DNA from: Bradyrhizobium sp. 132
GTDB taxonomy: Bacteria > Pseudomonadota > Alphaproteobacteria > Rhizobiales > Xanthobacteraceae
DNA length: 64,000 nt
Direction of reading: 5' to 3'
NCBI RefSeq assembly: GCF_023074185.1
Contig: NZ_JADPKY010000146.1
Span: 18,485-82,484 of the forward strand
Shown here piece after piece: positions 53,744 to 62,351 of the stretch. The translations under genes were made by a program, and so were the position numbers. Position 1 is the stretch's first letter. The number at the start of each line of letters is the position of its first letter. The notes under the pieces were generated by a model. The model did not search any database and was not told where the DNA came from. It saw nothing but the letters and a program-made list of their open reading frames with translations.

Positions 53744-55153
53744 TTACTTTGGCTTGGCGCCACTAGCCGCCTTCTTTAGAGCCGCATAAGTACGATCTCG
53801 CAGATCTAACCAATTCGCGTCGTGCTGTGGATTCTCGTTTATGAAAATGGGCTTGAGCAGCTTGCCGTCTTTAATATTCGCCTTAATCTCGTTTTCCGCT
53901 TTGTTAAATGCGTCGATTGCTTGTTTGGCGGCGGCGTATCCCAGCGTTATCGAATTTTCGAGATTGCTGTGATTCCATTTGAAATTGATGTGCCCCGGCA
54001 CGTGAATCTCGATGACTACGCCTCTCCAAGGTTTTTTCCCGTTCTTCCCGTCCGCGGCTGGCTTGTCGAGCATCCCGCACTCGACTGCTTTCTCGAGTAT
54101 CCCGGCTTCGGCTGCTCTGTCGAGTGTGTGCGCCTCTTTGACGTGATATTTGAAAAGCTTGACGTCATCCTCGCCGACCGTTGCCGCAAACAGTTGGCAG
54201 AGATTTGCTAGCGCATCGTGAAGATTTTCCGGCCTGCGGATTTGCTTCGCATCGACGATCCGGCTCACCCAGATTTCTTCCAAATCGGGGTGCTCCTCGA
54301 GCAAGCTATCGAAGTTCACAGTATCGACTAACGCCCCTTCGCAATATGTAACTTGGTCGATCTCAACCGTCCCTTCGACGAAGGGAAGAGACGAACACGC
54401 ACACAGGCTGCGTGAGTCGATAGCTCCCTTGTACTGCTTTTTCTCGTCCTCCTTCATCCGACGATTGGAAAACAACGCCAGCTTCTGTTCGTCGAGATTC
54501 CAGGCGTTGTGATAGATGTGTGGCATTCGGTCCTTTTTCAGCTCGCCGAAGTTTATGCTCTTCATAAACTCGCTATCCGGATAGTTGATCCTGGACAGGC
54601 CGTTGACTTTGGACAAGTACATCAGAGAGGTGAGGTATCGGACGAATGGATTAGGTGCGAGCACCTCATTGAGTATCCAGTTGTTGATGTCTCCTTCGCG
54701 CCATTCCTTGAAGGGTTCTTCACCACGAGGCAGACGGTTGAACCAAGCGGACATGGTGCCCTGGATCTGTTCCATCATCTTGTACGGTTGCCATCGGAAA
54801 TCACTGTAACTTTTGGGATCGGTGACGAAGTCCTGGAAGGCCTTGATGTTGGCGTTCCAATCCGCCCCGAATACGGTGTTTATGGGGAAACGCTTATAGC
54901 CTTCATCGTCCCGAAACACGCCGTCCCTGAAGAATTCATAGGTCAGTTCGGCTCTGCTTTTGTTTTCTTTTTTGATTCTTTCTTCATTGAATTGATTGTG
55001 GACGATGCCAACCCAAGCGCCGATACAGGACAACGCCCACACATCAGACTCATCGTCGAACGTCTTGCCGTCATCTGCAAGCGCTTTCAGAACCCCGATG
55101 TGTAGCCCTGCTGCCGGTCCGCCGCCGCCGAGCGTAATCGCTCTCTTCACCAT
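53744..55153 (-). CDS. Patatin-like protein with Cys and Glu at the catalytic positions
   Basis: 469 residues. The glycine-rich oxyanion loop is at the start (RAITLGGGGPAAGLHIGVLK). The nucleophile motif, GxSxG in active patatins, reads LSCIG here, so Cys43 replaces Ser. The catalytic Asp of the DG[GA] motif is Glu272 (TYCEGALVD). Other family landmarks are present (CACSSLPFVEGTVEIDQVTY). I chose the ATG at 55153 because GGAGGA is just upstream. Active patatins are lipid acyl hydrolases; this protein may be a thiol variant or inactive. There is no signal peptide. Confidence 0.8.
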   Translation of the reverse strand: MVKRAITLGGGGPAAGLHIGVLKALADDGKTFDDESDVWALSCIGAWVGIVHNQFNEERIKKENKSRAELTYEFFRDGVFRDDEGYKRFPINTVFGADWNANIKAFQDFVTDPKSYSDFRWQPYKMMEQIQGTMSAWFNRLPRGEEPFKEWREGDINNWILNEVLAPNPFVRYLTSLMYLSKVNGLSRINYPDSEFMKSINFGELKKDRMPHIYHNAWNLDEQKLALFSNRRMKEDEKKQYKGAIDSRSLCACSSLPFVEGTVEIDQVTYCEGALVDTVNFDSLLEEHPDLEEIWVSRIVDAKQIRRPENLHDALANLCQLFAATVGEDDVKLFKYHVKEAHTLDRAAEAGILEKAVECGMLDKPAADGKNGKKPWRGVVIEIHVPGHINFKWNHSNLENSITLGYAAAKQAIDAFNKAENEIKANIKDGKLLKPIFINENPQHDANWLDLRDRTYAALKKAASGAKPK

Positions 55154-56393
55154 TGGTTCCTCCATCTAATTTACTTGTGGCTTATTCTCCGATCAAGTTT
55201 CTGAATTCCGTGAAGAGAAAGAGATTAATCGTTTTCGGGATCATTGGAAAGCGCAGTTGACGTCGACATTCGACGCTTTCTCGGACCTGCGCATCGCACT
55301 AACGCACCTCCGCTGAGGGCGCGGGCTTGCGTATCGCGCGCGGTCACAATCTGACACGCGTGCTGAACATCGTCGGAATGAAACCGCTGCTGGCAGCGGT
55401 GAGGGCGTGATACGGGCGCGGCGCGCCCCGTTGCGGTTCATGGGGAGCGTAAAAAAGAGCTCGAACTTGCCTCAGGATGAGTTCTGGCCGAGCGGCCGTC
55501 AAACCTGCCAAAATTGATCGGACTGCGGCAGCCTGAGTTCGACCGCGCCGATCCCGCGTCATGCAATAGTGTTTTTATTCCACCAAGATGCGATAGGTGC
55601 CATTCCGAGATTGGCCGTACACGGTGTTGCACAACGGCCCGGTGAATGGCCGAGCAGAGGCCTGTGGGACCACAGCGCTGGCCCGGAACGACATTGTGTA
55701 TACAGAGCTGCCCGTTCTGTTTTGCCGAGCCGGATGAGCAGGCAAATGGCTTCAGCCACTCGACCCCAATATTATCCGTTTGCTGTCTCTGCGCTGAGTG
55801 ATGAGGTAATTAACACAGAGGCCGCGAACACCACCAAGAATGGCTTGCGCCTATCTGACAGCGCCGTTTGCTTGTCCGGTCTCATCACCACTATCATTGA
55901 AGCTCTTGGTGATGCAGTGTGACAAACCCGATACTCGCCCGTATCGTCAGCTCTGGGTTCGGAGCTCGGCTAAACCAGCTGGTAGGCGGTGAACCCTCTG
56001 TTGACGGGGCCGCGGCGACTAGCGCCAGGAAAACAGTCAGGGCTTCTGTCGGTTCTGAAGTTAAATTCTCTAGATTTGATTTGTAAAGGCAAAAATCAGA
56101 AAAATATATCGCCAGTTTATTTGATTCGTTATATTGATATTTATTGGATGTGCGGAGCGCGCCGCGTATTCGGATTTACAAAAAACTGAACGACAGAATT
56201 GGAAACTCAGTGCCAGCGCAGCGCCGACAGCCGAGCGCGACTCAAACAGCGGATAGCTCAGCCTGTAAGAAGGAACAACGTTAGGCTCGTCTAGATGCGA
56301 GCGTCGAACGGGTGGCCAACCTGTACTCGTTTGAATGCCGGCCGTCGCGCTCCTTAGTTTAACGCCTCACTGCCAAACCAAACGGAGGGTAAG
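55154..56393. other. 1.2-kb stretch without a supported gene, with an AT-rich island
   Basis: Frames here are short and shadow-like. The segment 56050-56190 is strikingly AT-rich, with runs such as ATTTGATTTGTAAAGG and TTATATTGATATTTATTGG. AT-rich DNA in this genome is a usual H-NS target or a mark of transfer. Confidence 0.4.
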
Positions 56394-56600
56394 ATGAAGA
56401 GTGCGCTGGCGATCATTGCTGTTGCTTCTCTCTTTGTTTCGTTTTCGTTGGAAGTAAAGGCGCAAACCATGCCGCCCGCTAGCGGTGCGGCAAAATCCAA
56501 GGCGCCGGTGGCGCAACCAGCGAAGGGCGCGGCCGCGCAGAAAAGGATGATGACCACCTGCACCCCCCGTCAAAAAATGTCCGGAGCAGCCTGCTCGTAA
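56394..56600 (+). CDS. Small exported Ala/Lys/Pro-rich protein
   Basis: 68 residues. A signal peptide (IIAVASLFVSFSLEVKAQT) precedes a short basic mature part with two cysteines (MMTTCTPRQKMSGAACS). GGAGGG is five bases before the ATG. A GCCGCC/GGCGGC hairpin follows the stop but has no T tract. The role is unknown. Confidence 0.7.
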   Translation: MKSALAIIAVASLFVSFSLEVKAQTMPPASGAAKSKAPVAQPAKGAAAQKRMMTTCTPRQKMSGAACS

Positions 56601-57257
56601 CAAGCCGAAGGCCGCCGACTTAGGCGGCGGCCCGCTAGAGCGGAAACGAGCGGTCGGGCCACCGATCGTCGTGCTTGTCCACTACTCCCCTTGGTTCGCG
56701 GATTGGGAAGCCACGGCTGGCTTTTCGACAAACGGTCGGGCCGCGTATTCGCCAGCGCAGGCGGGCCGACTAGCATGGTCTGGCCACTACAACCATGTTC
56801 GAACGTAGCGTTGCTCGCGATGACGAATTGCTGCTCGCGGTGCTTCAGCGCGAGTGGAGATTTAGGGGTATCGGTCGGTACAGTTGTGGCCGTTGCGCGT
56901 AAACAGCCGCACGGCTTTGAAACACGCGCCCGCGAGCCGCAGCACATCGCGGCCCGCAGTCGCTCAAGCTCGTCAACAATGAAGCCGGGAAATTGCATTA
57001 AGTGGAGAGCTGACGAACGCGGAGCAAGATACCGGCTGTCCCTTTTGAAAGCAGTCGTGGTCTGCCAGTCGGATTGCGACAAAAAAGGGCAGGAGCTGCG
57101 GATTATTCGGACCGGCAGCTTACGTGGCGCCAACCTTGCGCTCGGCGTCCGTCAGAATACCTCGATCAAGCCACGATTCATGACCGGCCCGAGCTGCAGA
57201 GTTGTTTTTATCCGCTAGCCGGCATCCGGCGCTAAGTCAGTATTTGCTCGGACGTTA
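56601..57257. other. Stretch without a supported gene
   Basis: Long frames on both strands (56570-57133 and 56691-57218) overlap fully and lack family features or start signals. I treat both as chance. Confidence 0.35.
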
Positions 57258-57857
57258 CTATAACCCGAAGCCAGCTTTGGTGATCTTTGATCCTCCACTT
57301 GGGTTTAGCTGATGCAGATATTCAGGGCTGAACTCGGCTACAGCTTGCAGTTTCTGTGCGCGGAGCAGAGTAACGGTGTGGTTTTCCCATTCGCTGAGGC
57401 CCAAAGCCCTGAGTTCCTGGATGGTCCTGTTCACGTGAACTACTGAAAGCCCACATGCATCGGCAACACCTTGCTGGGTGAGCGGAATCCGGAAGCTGCC
57501 GTTGTCCGCCAGCCCGACGAATTCCATGCGAGTGGTAAGCTCGCAAAGAAGATGCGCGAGTCGACCTAAGGCTTGGCGGGCTCCGAGATTCTCAACCCAT
57601 TCGCGATAGATGGCAGCCTGTATCAGCGTTTCGCGCCAAAAAGCGTGTGTAAGTCCGAGAGAGTCGGTCATCATCTCTCTGAGAGATGAATGGGGCACAG
57701 CGGCTATCGTCGAATTGCCTATGCTGCAAAGATCACAATCCGCGATCGGCAAATGCAGGGTAGGCAAGTCGGGCATGTCCCCAGCCAGGTAGAACGAGGA
57801 GATCTGATTTCGATCATTCACCACTCTTTGCCGAGCTAGAAAGCCGTCGATCACCAC
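57258..57857 (-). CDS. Crp/Fnr-type regulator, N-terminally truncated
   Basis: 199 residues. The frame starts inside the ligand-binding domain (VVNDRNQISSFYLAGDMPDL) and continues through the dimerisation helix (AFWRETLIQAAIYREWVENL). The winged-helix domain is complete (IPLTQQGVADACGLSVVHVN, then RTIQELRALGLSEWE). The first 50-70 residues normal for the family are missing: upstream the same frame reads KPSSCIVV after an in-frame TGA. It may make a shortened DNA-binding protein or be a pseudogene. It lacks the N-terminal cysteines of oxygen-sensing Fnr. Confidence 0.7.
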   Translation of the reverse strand: MVIDGFLARQRVVNDRNQISSFYLAGDMPDLPTLHLPIADCDLCSIGNSTIAAVPHSSLREMMTDSLGLTHAFWRETLIQAAIYREWVENLGARQALGRLAHLLCELTTRMEFVGLADNGSFRIPLTQQGVADACGLSVVHVNRTIQELRALGLSEWENHTVTLLRAQKLQAVAEFSPEYLHQLNPSGGSKITKAGFGL

Positions 57858-58133
57858 GATGCAGCTGCTGGGCTTGCCCCGTCAGGGCAGCAGGCGTTGC
57901 CGCAATATCATTTGGCAAGCGATCCTCGTAGCGGCTCAGCATGCGGATTTAGTCGATCTGCTAGGTCTCTCAAGCCGCCCGTGATCCCTCCTGACGCGCC
58001 ACAATGACCCAGTAAACTACTGTTTCTCGAGATGCGCATTGCGGATTTCAATCTTGATGCGAGGCTACCTCTCACAAAAGTCAGCGCTTTGCCCCAAGAT
58101 CTTCCACCTGCATCCGCATGAGTTGGTGGCGCA

Positions 58134-58370
58134 TCAATAGAATGCGACGGCGATACGTTTTTCTTTACGCCAGACGACTGAACAGCGACGTGGGCCACCG
58201 TCCGGAATGACAGTCAGCGCGAATTCGTCCGGAATCTTTTCATCTCCTGCAACATCAAGGGCGGCACCGTATTCAGAGATGCTGCGAATCAAGCAATTTG
58301 CTTTCGAGCGGCCGAAGCTGATTGAGCCGGACTTTGGGATGCGTGTCGAATGAGAACTGTTCTGCTCCAT
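58134..58370 (-). CDS. PilZ-domain protein
   Basis: 78 residues from the ATG at 58370 (GGAG eight bases upstream). The domain reads PKSGSISFGRSKANCLIRSI, then SEYGAALDVAGDEKIPDEFA and CSVVWRKEKRIAVAF. The N-terminal RxxxR motif needed to bind c-di-GMP is not clear (only STRIPK), so binding is doubtful. The family acts on motility, cellulose and other c-di-GMP outputs. No partner is near. Confidence 0.75.
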   Translation of the reverse strand: MEQNSSHSTRIPKSGSISFGRSKANCLIRSISEYGAALDVAGDEKIPDEFALTVIPDGGPRRCSVVWRKEKRIAVAFY

Positions 58371-58714
58371 AATTTTTCTCCGAGTAAAGGGTTCGCCCCG
58401 CAGAGCGCAAATCGATTGTCGTCGGGCACCTACGGCGATCAAAAAAGAGTTCGCTAGAATCTCGGGACCCGATTCAATCTTAGCGCCTTGAATTAAACTA
58501 CAACAAAGACTGTTACACCAAAGATGCAATTAAATCGAATTAAATCGACGGCGGATGGTCTATGACGAATGCAAAATGGCTGCACCAGTGCAAGCGGCGC
58601 TTAAGATAGCTCATACAGCCGTCGGTTATTTATCTCGATCCCGCGGGGCACTTGTCAGTCTCTGCGGCCGCCGACGGGGACCGGACGGGGTCGATGCGGG
58701 TTGCTGAGACCGCG
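58371..58714. other. Stretch with a short direct repeat
   Basis: The sequence AATTAAATCG occurs twice in tandem around 58528-58550, in an AT-richer patch that may be the promoter of the PilZ gene. No gene is seen. Confidence 0.4.
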
Positions 58715-58789
58715 CTACTTTGCGCGCTTGCGCGAGATCGTGAAAAGCGTCGACGCAAGCAACATCGCGATGACCAAAGAATATCGCAT
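58715..58789 (-). CDS. 24-residue single-span membrane peptide
   Basis: The peptide reads MRYSLVIAMLLASTLFTISR and ends KRAK. AGGAG lies directly upstream of the ATG at 58789. It is one hydrophobic helix with a basic end, like the peptide at 16352. The role is unknown. Confidence 0.45.
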   Translation of the reverse strand: MRYSLVIAMLLASTLFTISRKRAK

Positions 58790-58945
58790 GCTCCTATCTC
58801 CGCCGGTTAACTCGGACGATACATCAAAACGCTGGACGGCACGCTATATTGGCGCACCCTAGACTGCTCCGGACCGCAGAGTGCCCATACCCGCACAGTT
58901 TCTCGCGCAGGTGGCCGGAGTCCGTTGTGCATCACAAGCCGCCGA

Positions 58946-59325
58946 TCACGGCCAAGATGGGAGACTTCCGCTTTGCGTTGGTAGGCCGACGTTTATGAGT
59001 ACACGTCGTAGCTTCACGGCTTCCGGCGCCGCTGCGGGGTTCCTCAACAGCGGGCGCATGACTTCGATGCTGGTGATGCTGTTTTCCAATCCGGGCGGCA
59101 GCGGCATCAATTCGGGCGCCGCATCGTTGCAGGCCGGGCAGGGGTCGCCTGCGCCGTAGAGCCGCCAACGGCATCGCGTTGCCCGACCGGTACGGAGAAC
59201 ATCGCCTCTATCAGCGCGGCCAGGCTCATGCCGCCGACCACCATGCCTCGTGCAGCTTCGTCGCCGTGAGTTAGCTGGAGGGCGGTCACGATGACCGCAA
59301 TAGCGTCAGGGTTTCTTAGAGGCAC
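58946..59325 (-). pseudogene. Frameshifted hypothetical protein with a CPAC motif
   Basis: The first part reads LRNPDAIAVIVTALQLTHGD, then GMVVGGMSLAALIEAMFSVP. The frame then shifts near 59160, and the natural continuation is YGAGDPCPACNDAAPELMPL and IEVMRPLLRNPAAAPEAVKL to 58946. The proposed GTG start at 59325 has no ribosome binding site. I do not know the family. Confidence 0.4.
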
Positions 59326-59401
59326 GGCAGGTTCAGACCCAAAGGCGGACCGCTGATGTAAGGGGCGGGGTTGCTTATTTTCGCAACTCGATGGACGACT
59401 G

Positions 59402-59914
59402 CTACAACACCTCAGCACGAACCTGAGCCACGCCACGATCCGTAATCCCCAAGGTGCGCGCGGCGGCGAGCGAGAGGTCGAGGACGCGGCCACGAACCCA
59501 TGGTCCGCGGTCGGTGATCCGAACCACCACCGACTTATTCGTCTCAAGATCAAGGACTCGGACTCTCGTGCCGAACGGCAGACGGCGGTGCGCCGCGGTT
59601 AGTTGATTCCGATCAATCGATGAACCGCTCGCTGTCTTGCCTTTGGAATACGAATAGTAGGAGGCTTTTCCGGAAAAGACTCGGTTGAAAGATTGAATGC
59701 CCGAACGATCATTCAAGGGCTCTTGTCTGTTCGGAGGTTGCGCTTGCGGCTCATCCTTCTTTATCTGATCGAGTCCTTCAGGAGCGGGCTCCGCGTGAGC
59801 CTTTGGAATGATGGACCATCTGTCATTGAATGTTTGCCCGACAGCAGGGGTCGGGTGAAGCCCCGTCCAAGCGCAGACTGTTGCAATCACGATCATTCCA
59901 GAAAACAGACGCAT
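59402..59914 (-). CDS. rlpA: RlpA-like septal ring/peptidoglycan-associated protein
   Basis: 170 residues. A signal sequence (LFSGMIVIATVCAWTGLHPT) precedes a linker and a double-psi beta-barrel domain (about 80-168) with FSGKASYYSYSKGKTASGSS, LTAAHRRLPFGTRVRVLD and VVVRITDRGPWVRGRVLDLS. RlpA proteins cut naked glycan strands at the septum. No SPOR domain is present, as in short rhizobial forms. AAGG is seven bases before the ATG. There is no lipobox cysteine, so it is probably soluble in the periplasm. Confidence 0.88.
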   Translation of the reverse strand: MRLFSGMIVIATVCAWTGLHPTPAVGQTFNDRWSIIPKAHAEPAPEGLDQIKKDEPQAQPPNRQEPLNDRSGIQSFNRVFSGKASYYSYSKGKTASGSSIDRNQLTAAHRRLPFGTRVRVLDLETNKSVVVRITDRGPWVRGRVLDLSLAAARTLGITDRGVAQVRAEVL

Positions 59915-60354
59915 GATCGACCTTACTAAAGATCACAAGACACAAGAACAATGCAAACTCCTGAGGCGCGTTCCGGGCATGTGCGGGAATCCTGTGCCGA
60001 GAGGTGATAGCATACCGATAGTTGAGGATGTGTTGCACGGCGCAGCGTGGACGCAGTGCAGCAAGCAGACAGCCCGCTGCAACGCATCACGTTAATTGGC
60101 GAGCAGTTCTAGAGCTCTCTGGCGAAGTGAGCGTCGACACCGCGTGTGCGTGCAGGCGATCCCGCCAGGTCTGCTCCTCGCGATTCGGCTTGACGCGTGC
60201 AACCAGAGCGTTTGCGATTTTTTTTTGATGTCCTCTTCGAACTTCGTGCGAAGGCTGAGGTTTACGGAAAATGTCCGTAAGCGTTACGGCTTGCGCCGGG
60301 TTGGAACGTTCAACGGCGTCATTCGAGCAATCAAACGACGGCTAGCGTGACTTC
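59915..60354. other. Stretch without a confident gene
   Basis: A plus-strand frame at 60228-60350 encodes 40 basic residues (MSSSNFVRRLRFTENVRKRY) but lacks a ribosome binding site. A run of nine T lies at 60220-60230. Confidence 0.35.
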
Positions 60355-60540
60355 TTGAGCGATGAGCTGCAATCTTGACTGCGTGAACAGCCGAGTTTGA
60401 GCGTGGGCAAGCCTTCGCGCATGGAGGCCAAACGCGTAGTCGAGGAGTACCTGTGCGATCTGCGGGAGATCATCAGGAAGCTCCGTGGGGGCTCAACTGA
60501 GCGAGCCGCTCTTGACGGACGCCCCGCCACGGGAGTCTGA
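60355..60540 (+). pseudogene. Small helical protein gene with an early in-frame TGA
   Basis: From a TTG at 60355 the frame reads SDELQS, meets TGA at 60376-60378, and then continues LREQPSLSVGKPSRMEAKRV and VEEYLCDLREIIRKLRGG to 60540. The two parts read as one protein. Internal initiation at the ATG at 60421 could still give 39 residues. The family is unnamed. Confidence 0.4.
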
Positions 60541-61289
60541 TCGGCCGGATGAGGCCCACATCAGCACGATATCGACGAGCTCGCGCGCGTGGAGCGCATC
60601 TGCCTCGATAATCCCCAATTATCAAGGGTCAGAGGATCACCGCTCCGCCGAACCTCATTACAATGGCTCGTATTTTTGTGCGCGTCGACCAAAGCTACGG
60701 TTGGAAACCGCGGTCGTTACGCTTCTTTCGCGCGCAAACATCTACGACTTGTCTGAAAGGGCAGGGAGGCTTCATCTAGCATCAAGCTCATCCTTGATCG
60801 CGCTCCGTCGAGGAACGCCATGCTCGATCCGACTATGGTCGTCGCCGCCAGCGGCAGCCACTTGCGGCTGTACGACACAGCCTGGTCAGAGCAGGTTGTC
60901 GCCTGCTCCCGCGTCGCACGGCGGCCGTGTGAATCCAACCGTTGGATGCTCGAGAAGGACGGTTCTCCCCGGCAAGGGTGCGTCTTGCGTATACGATTAG
61001 CAAGATTCGCCCGCCAAAGGTCGCCGTGTCTTGATTTAGTGACAAACCGGAATAGGCTCGCGAGCCAACTCTTAGTTCCAAGCCTGACCAAAGCCGACAA
61101 TGGGAATTTGGCGCATGATCGCTTGGCGCCACAAGGGTCTTCGGTGCGACGTGGCGCAATATGGCGTCACAATGGGAGACCGGCCCTATTCGCGTTTCTT
61201 CGTCTGGCCTTGAGCAGCGAAGAGACCTCGCCTCATATCATTTCGGTGCTGTGTGACCGACCGGATGAAGCTTAGTTGGAGGAAGCACT
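60541..61289. other. 749-bp stretch without a supported gene
   Basis: Long frames overlap on both strands and lack domain features. The GGAGGAAG ribosome binding site of the next gene is at the right end. Confidence 0.35.
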
Positions 61290-62225
61290 GTGAACGCAAA
61301 CTGGCCATACATCCCGTTCGAGCAGTGGCGCGAGACATGTTCCGCGCTCCATATCTATTCGCAGATCGTGGGTAAGTACCGACTTGCACGAGCGCCTTGG
61401 CTCAACCATTCCTGGCATGCGACCCTGTACGTCAATACACGCGGCTTGACGACTTCGCTGGTACCGGACGGGGCCGGCACTGAGATCACCCTTGATCTCC
61501 GGAAACATGTCGTCATCGGAGAAGCAGCAGACGGACGGAGAGCTGAGCTTCCGTTAGGACCAATGTCCGTGGCTGACTTCTATGTACATTTCCTCGAACT
61601 CGTTCGGGGAATTGGGGGCACGCCGGAGCTTCACGACCGACCCAGCGAGGTGTCAGCGCCCATCCCCTTTCGCGATGATCGGCAAACCAGGCCCTACGAT
61701 GCTGCAGCCGTGACAAGGTTCTTCGAGGCGCTGGTGCTCGCCAACAATGTGTTCACCCGATTTCGAACCGGCTTCATCGGAAAGGCTAGTCCGGTTCATC
61801 TCTTTTGGGGCAGCTTTGATCTAGCGGTCACGCGCTTCTCCGGACGCCGCGCGCCCCTACATCCGGGTGGCATTCCGGCTTTGCCGGACGAGGTGACCCA
61901 AGAAGCATACAGTCATGAAGTCTCGTCGGCGGGTTTTTGGCCGGGCGGCGGCAGCACGGATTTTGCGGCCTTTTATTCCTATGCCTATCCCGCTCCTGCA
62001 GATTTTGCGGAGGCTAAGGTGATGCCCGATGGGGCGTACTTCGACCCGAAGCTCGGGGAATTTCTTCTGCCTTACGATGTCGTCAGACAATCGGCTGACC
62101 CAGAAGTAGCGCTGACGGCCTTCCTGGAGAGCACCTATCGCGCTGCAGCCGACCTCGGTCATTGGGATCGTATGGCCCTCGATTGTCTCACCGGCTTACC
62201 CCGCCGACCGCGACCATTAAGCTAA
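61290..62225 (+). CDS. DUF5996 family protein
   Basis: 311 residues from a GTG at 61290 with GGAGGAAG upstream. The pattern is that of DUF5996: WPYIPFEQWRETCSALHIYS, HATLYVNTRGLTTSLVPDG, FRTGFIGKASPVHLFWGSFD, and FAAFYSYAYPAPADFAEAKV near the end. It is a soluble cytoplasmic protein of unknown activity with many conserved aromatic residues. No neighbour suggests a pathway. It is intact although broken genes surround it. Confidence 0.88.
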   Translation: MNANWPYIPFEQWRETCSALHIYSQIVGKYRLARAPWLNHSWHATLYVNTRGLTTSLVPDGAGTEITLDLRKHVVIGEAADGRRAELPLGPMSVADFYVHFLELVRGIGGTPELHDRPSEVSAPIPFRDDRQTRPYDAAAVTRFFEALVLANNVFTRFRTGFIGKASPVHLFWGSFDLAVTRFSGRRAPLHPGGIPALPDEVTQEAYSHEVSSAGFWPGGGSTDFAAFYSYAYPAPADFAEAKVMPDGAYFDPKLGEFLLPYDVVRQSADPEVALTAFLESTYRAAADLGHWDRMALDCLTGLPRRPRPLS

Positions 62226-62351
62226 GCGGCCCGACGGCGCGCCGACGAGGTGCTTGAACAGCTTGGTCGCCATGTCGGCCTTCTGAACCGCCCGGGTCTC
62301 TGCCACAGGCTGCGAGTTCGCGGAACTATACATTATCAGCACGGTTGACTG

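Noticed and set aside
56691..57218. 175-codon plus-strand frame
   Set aside because: It overlaps an equally long minus-strand frame and has neither start signals nor protein-like composition.
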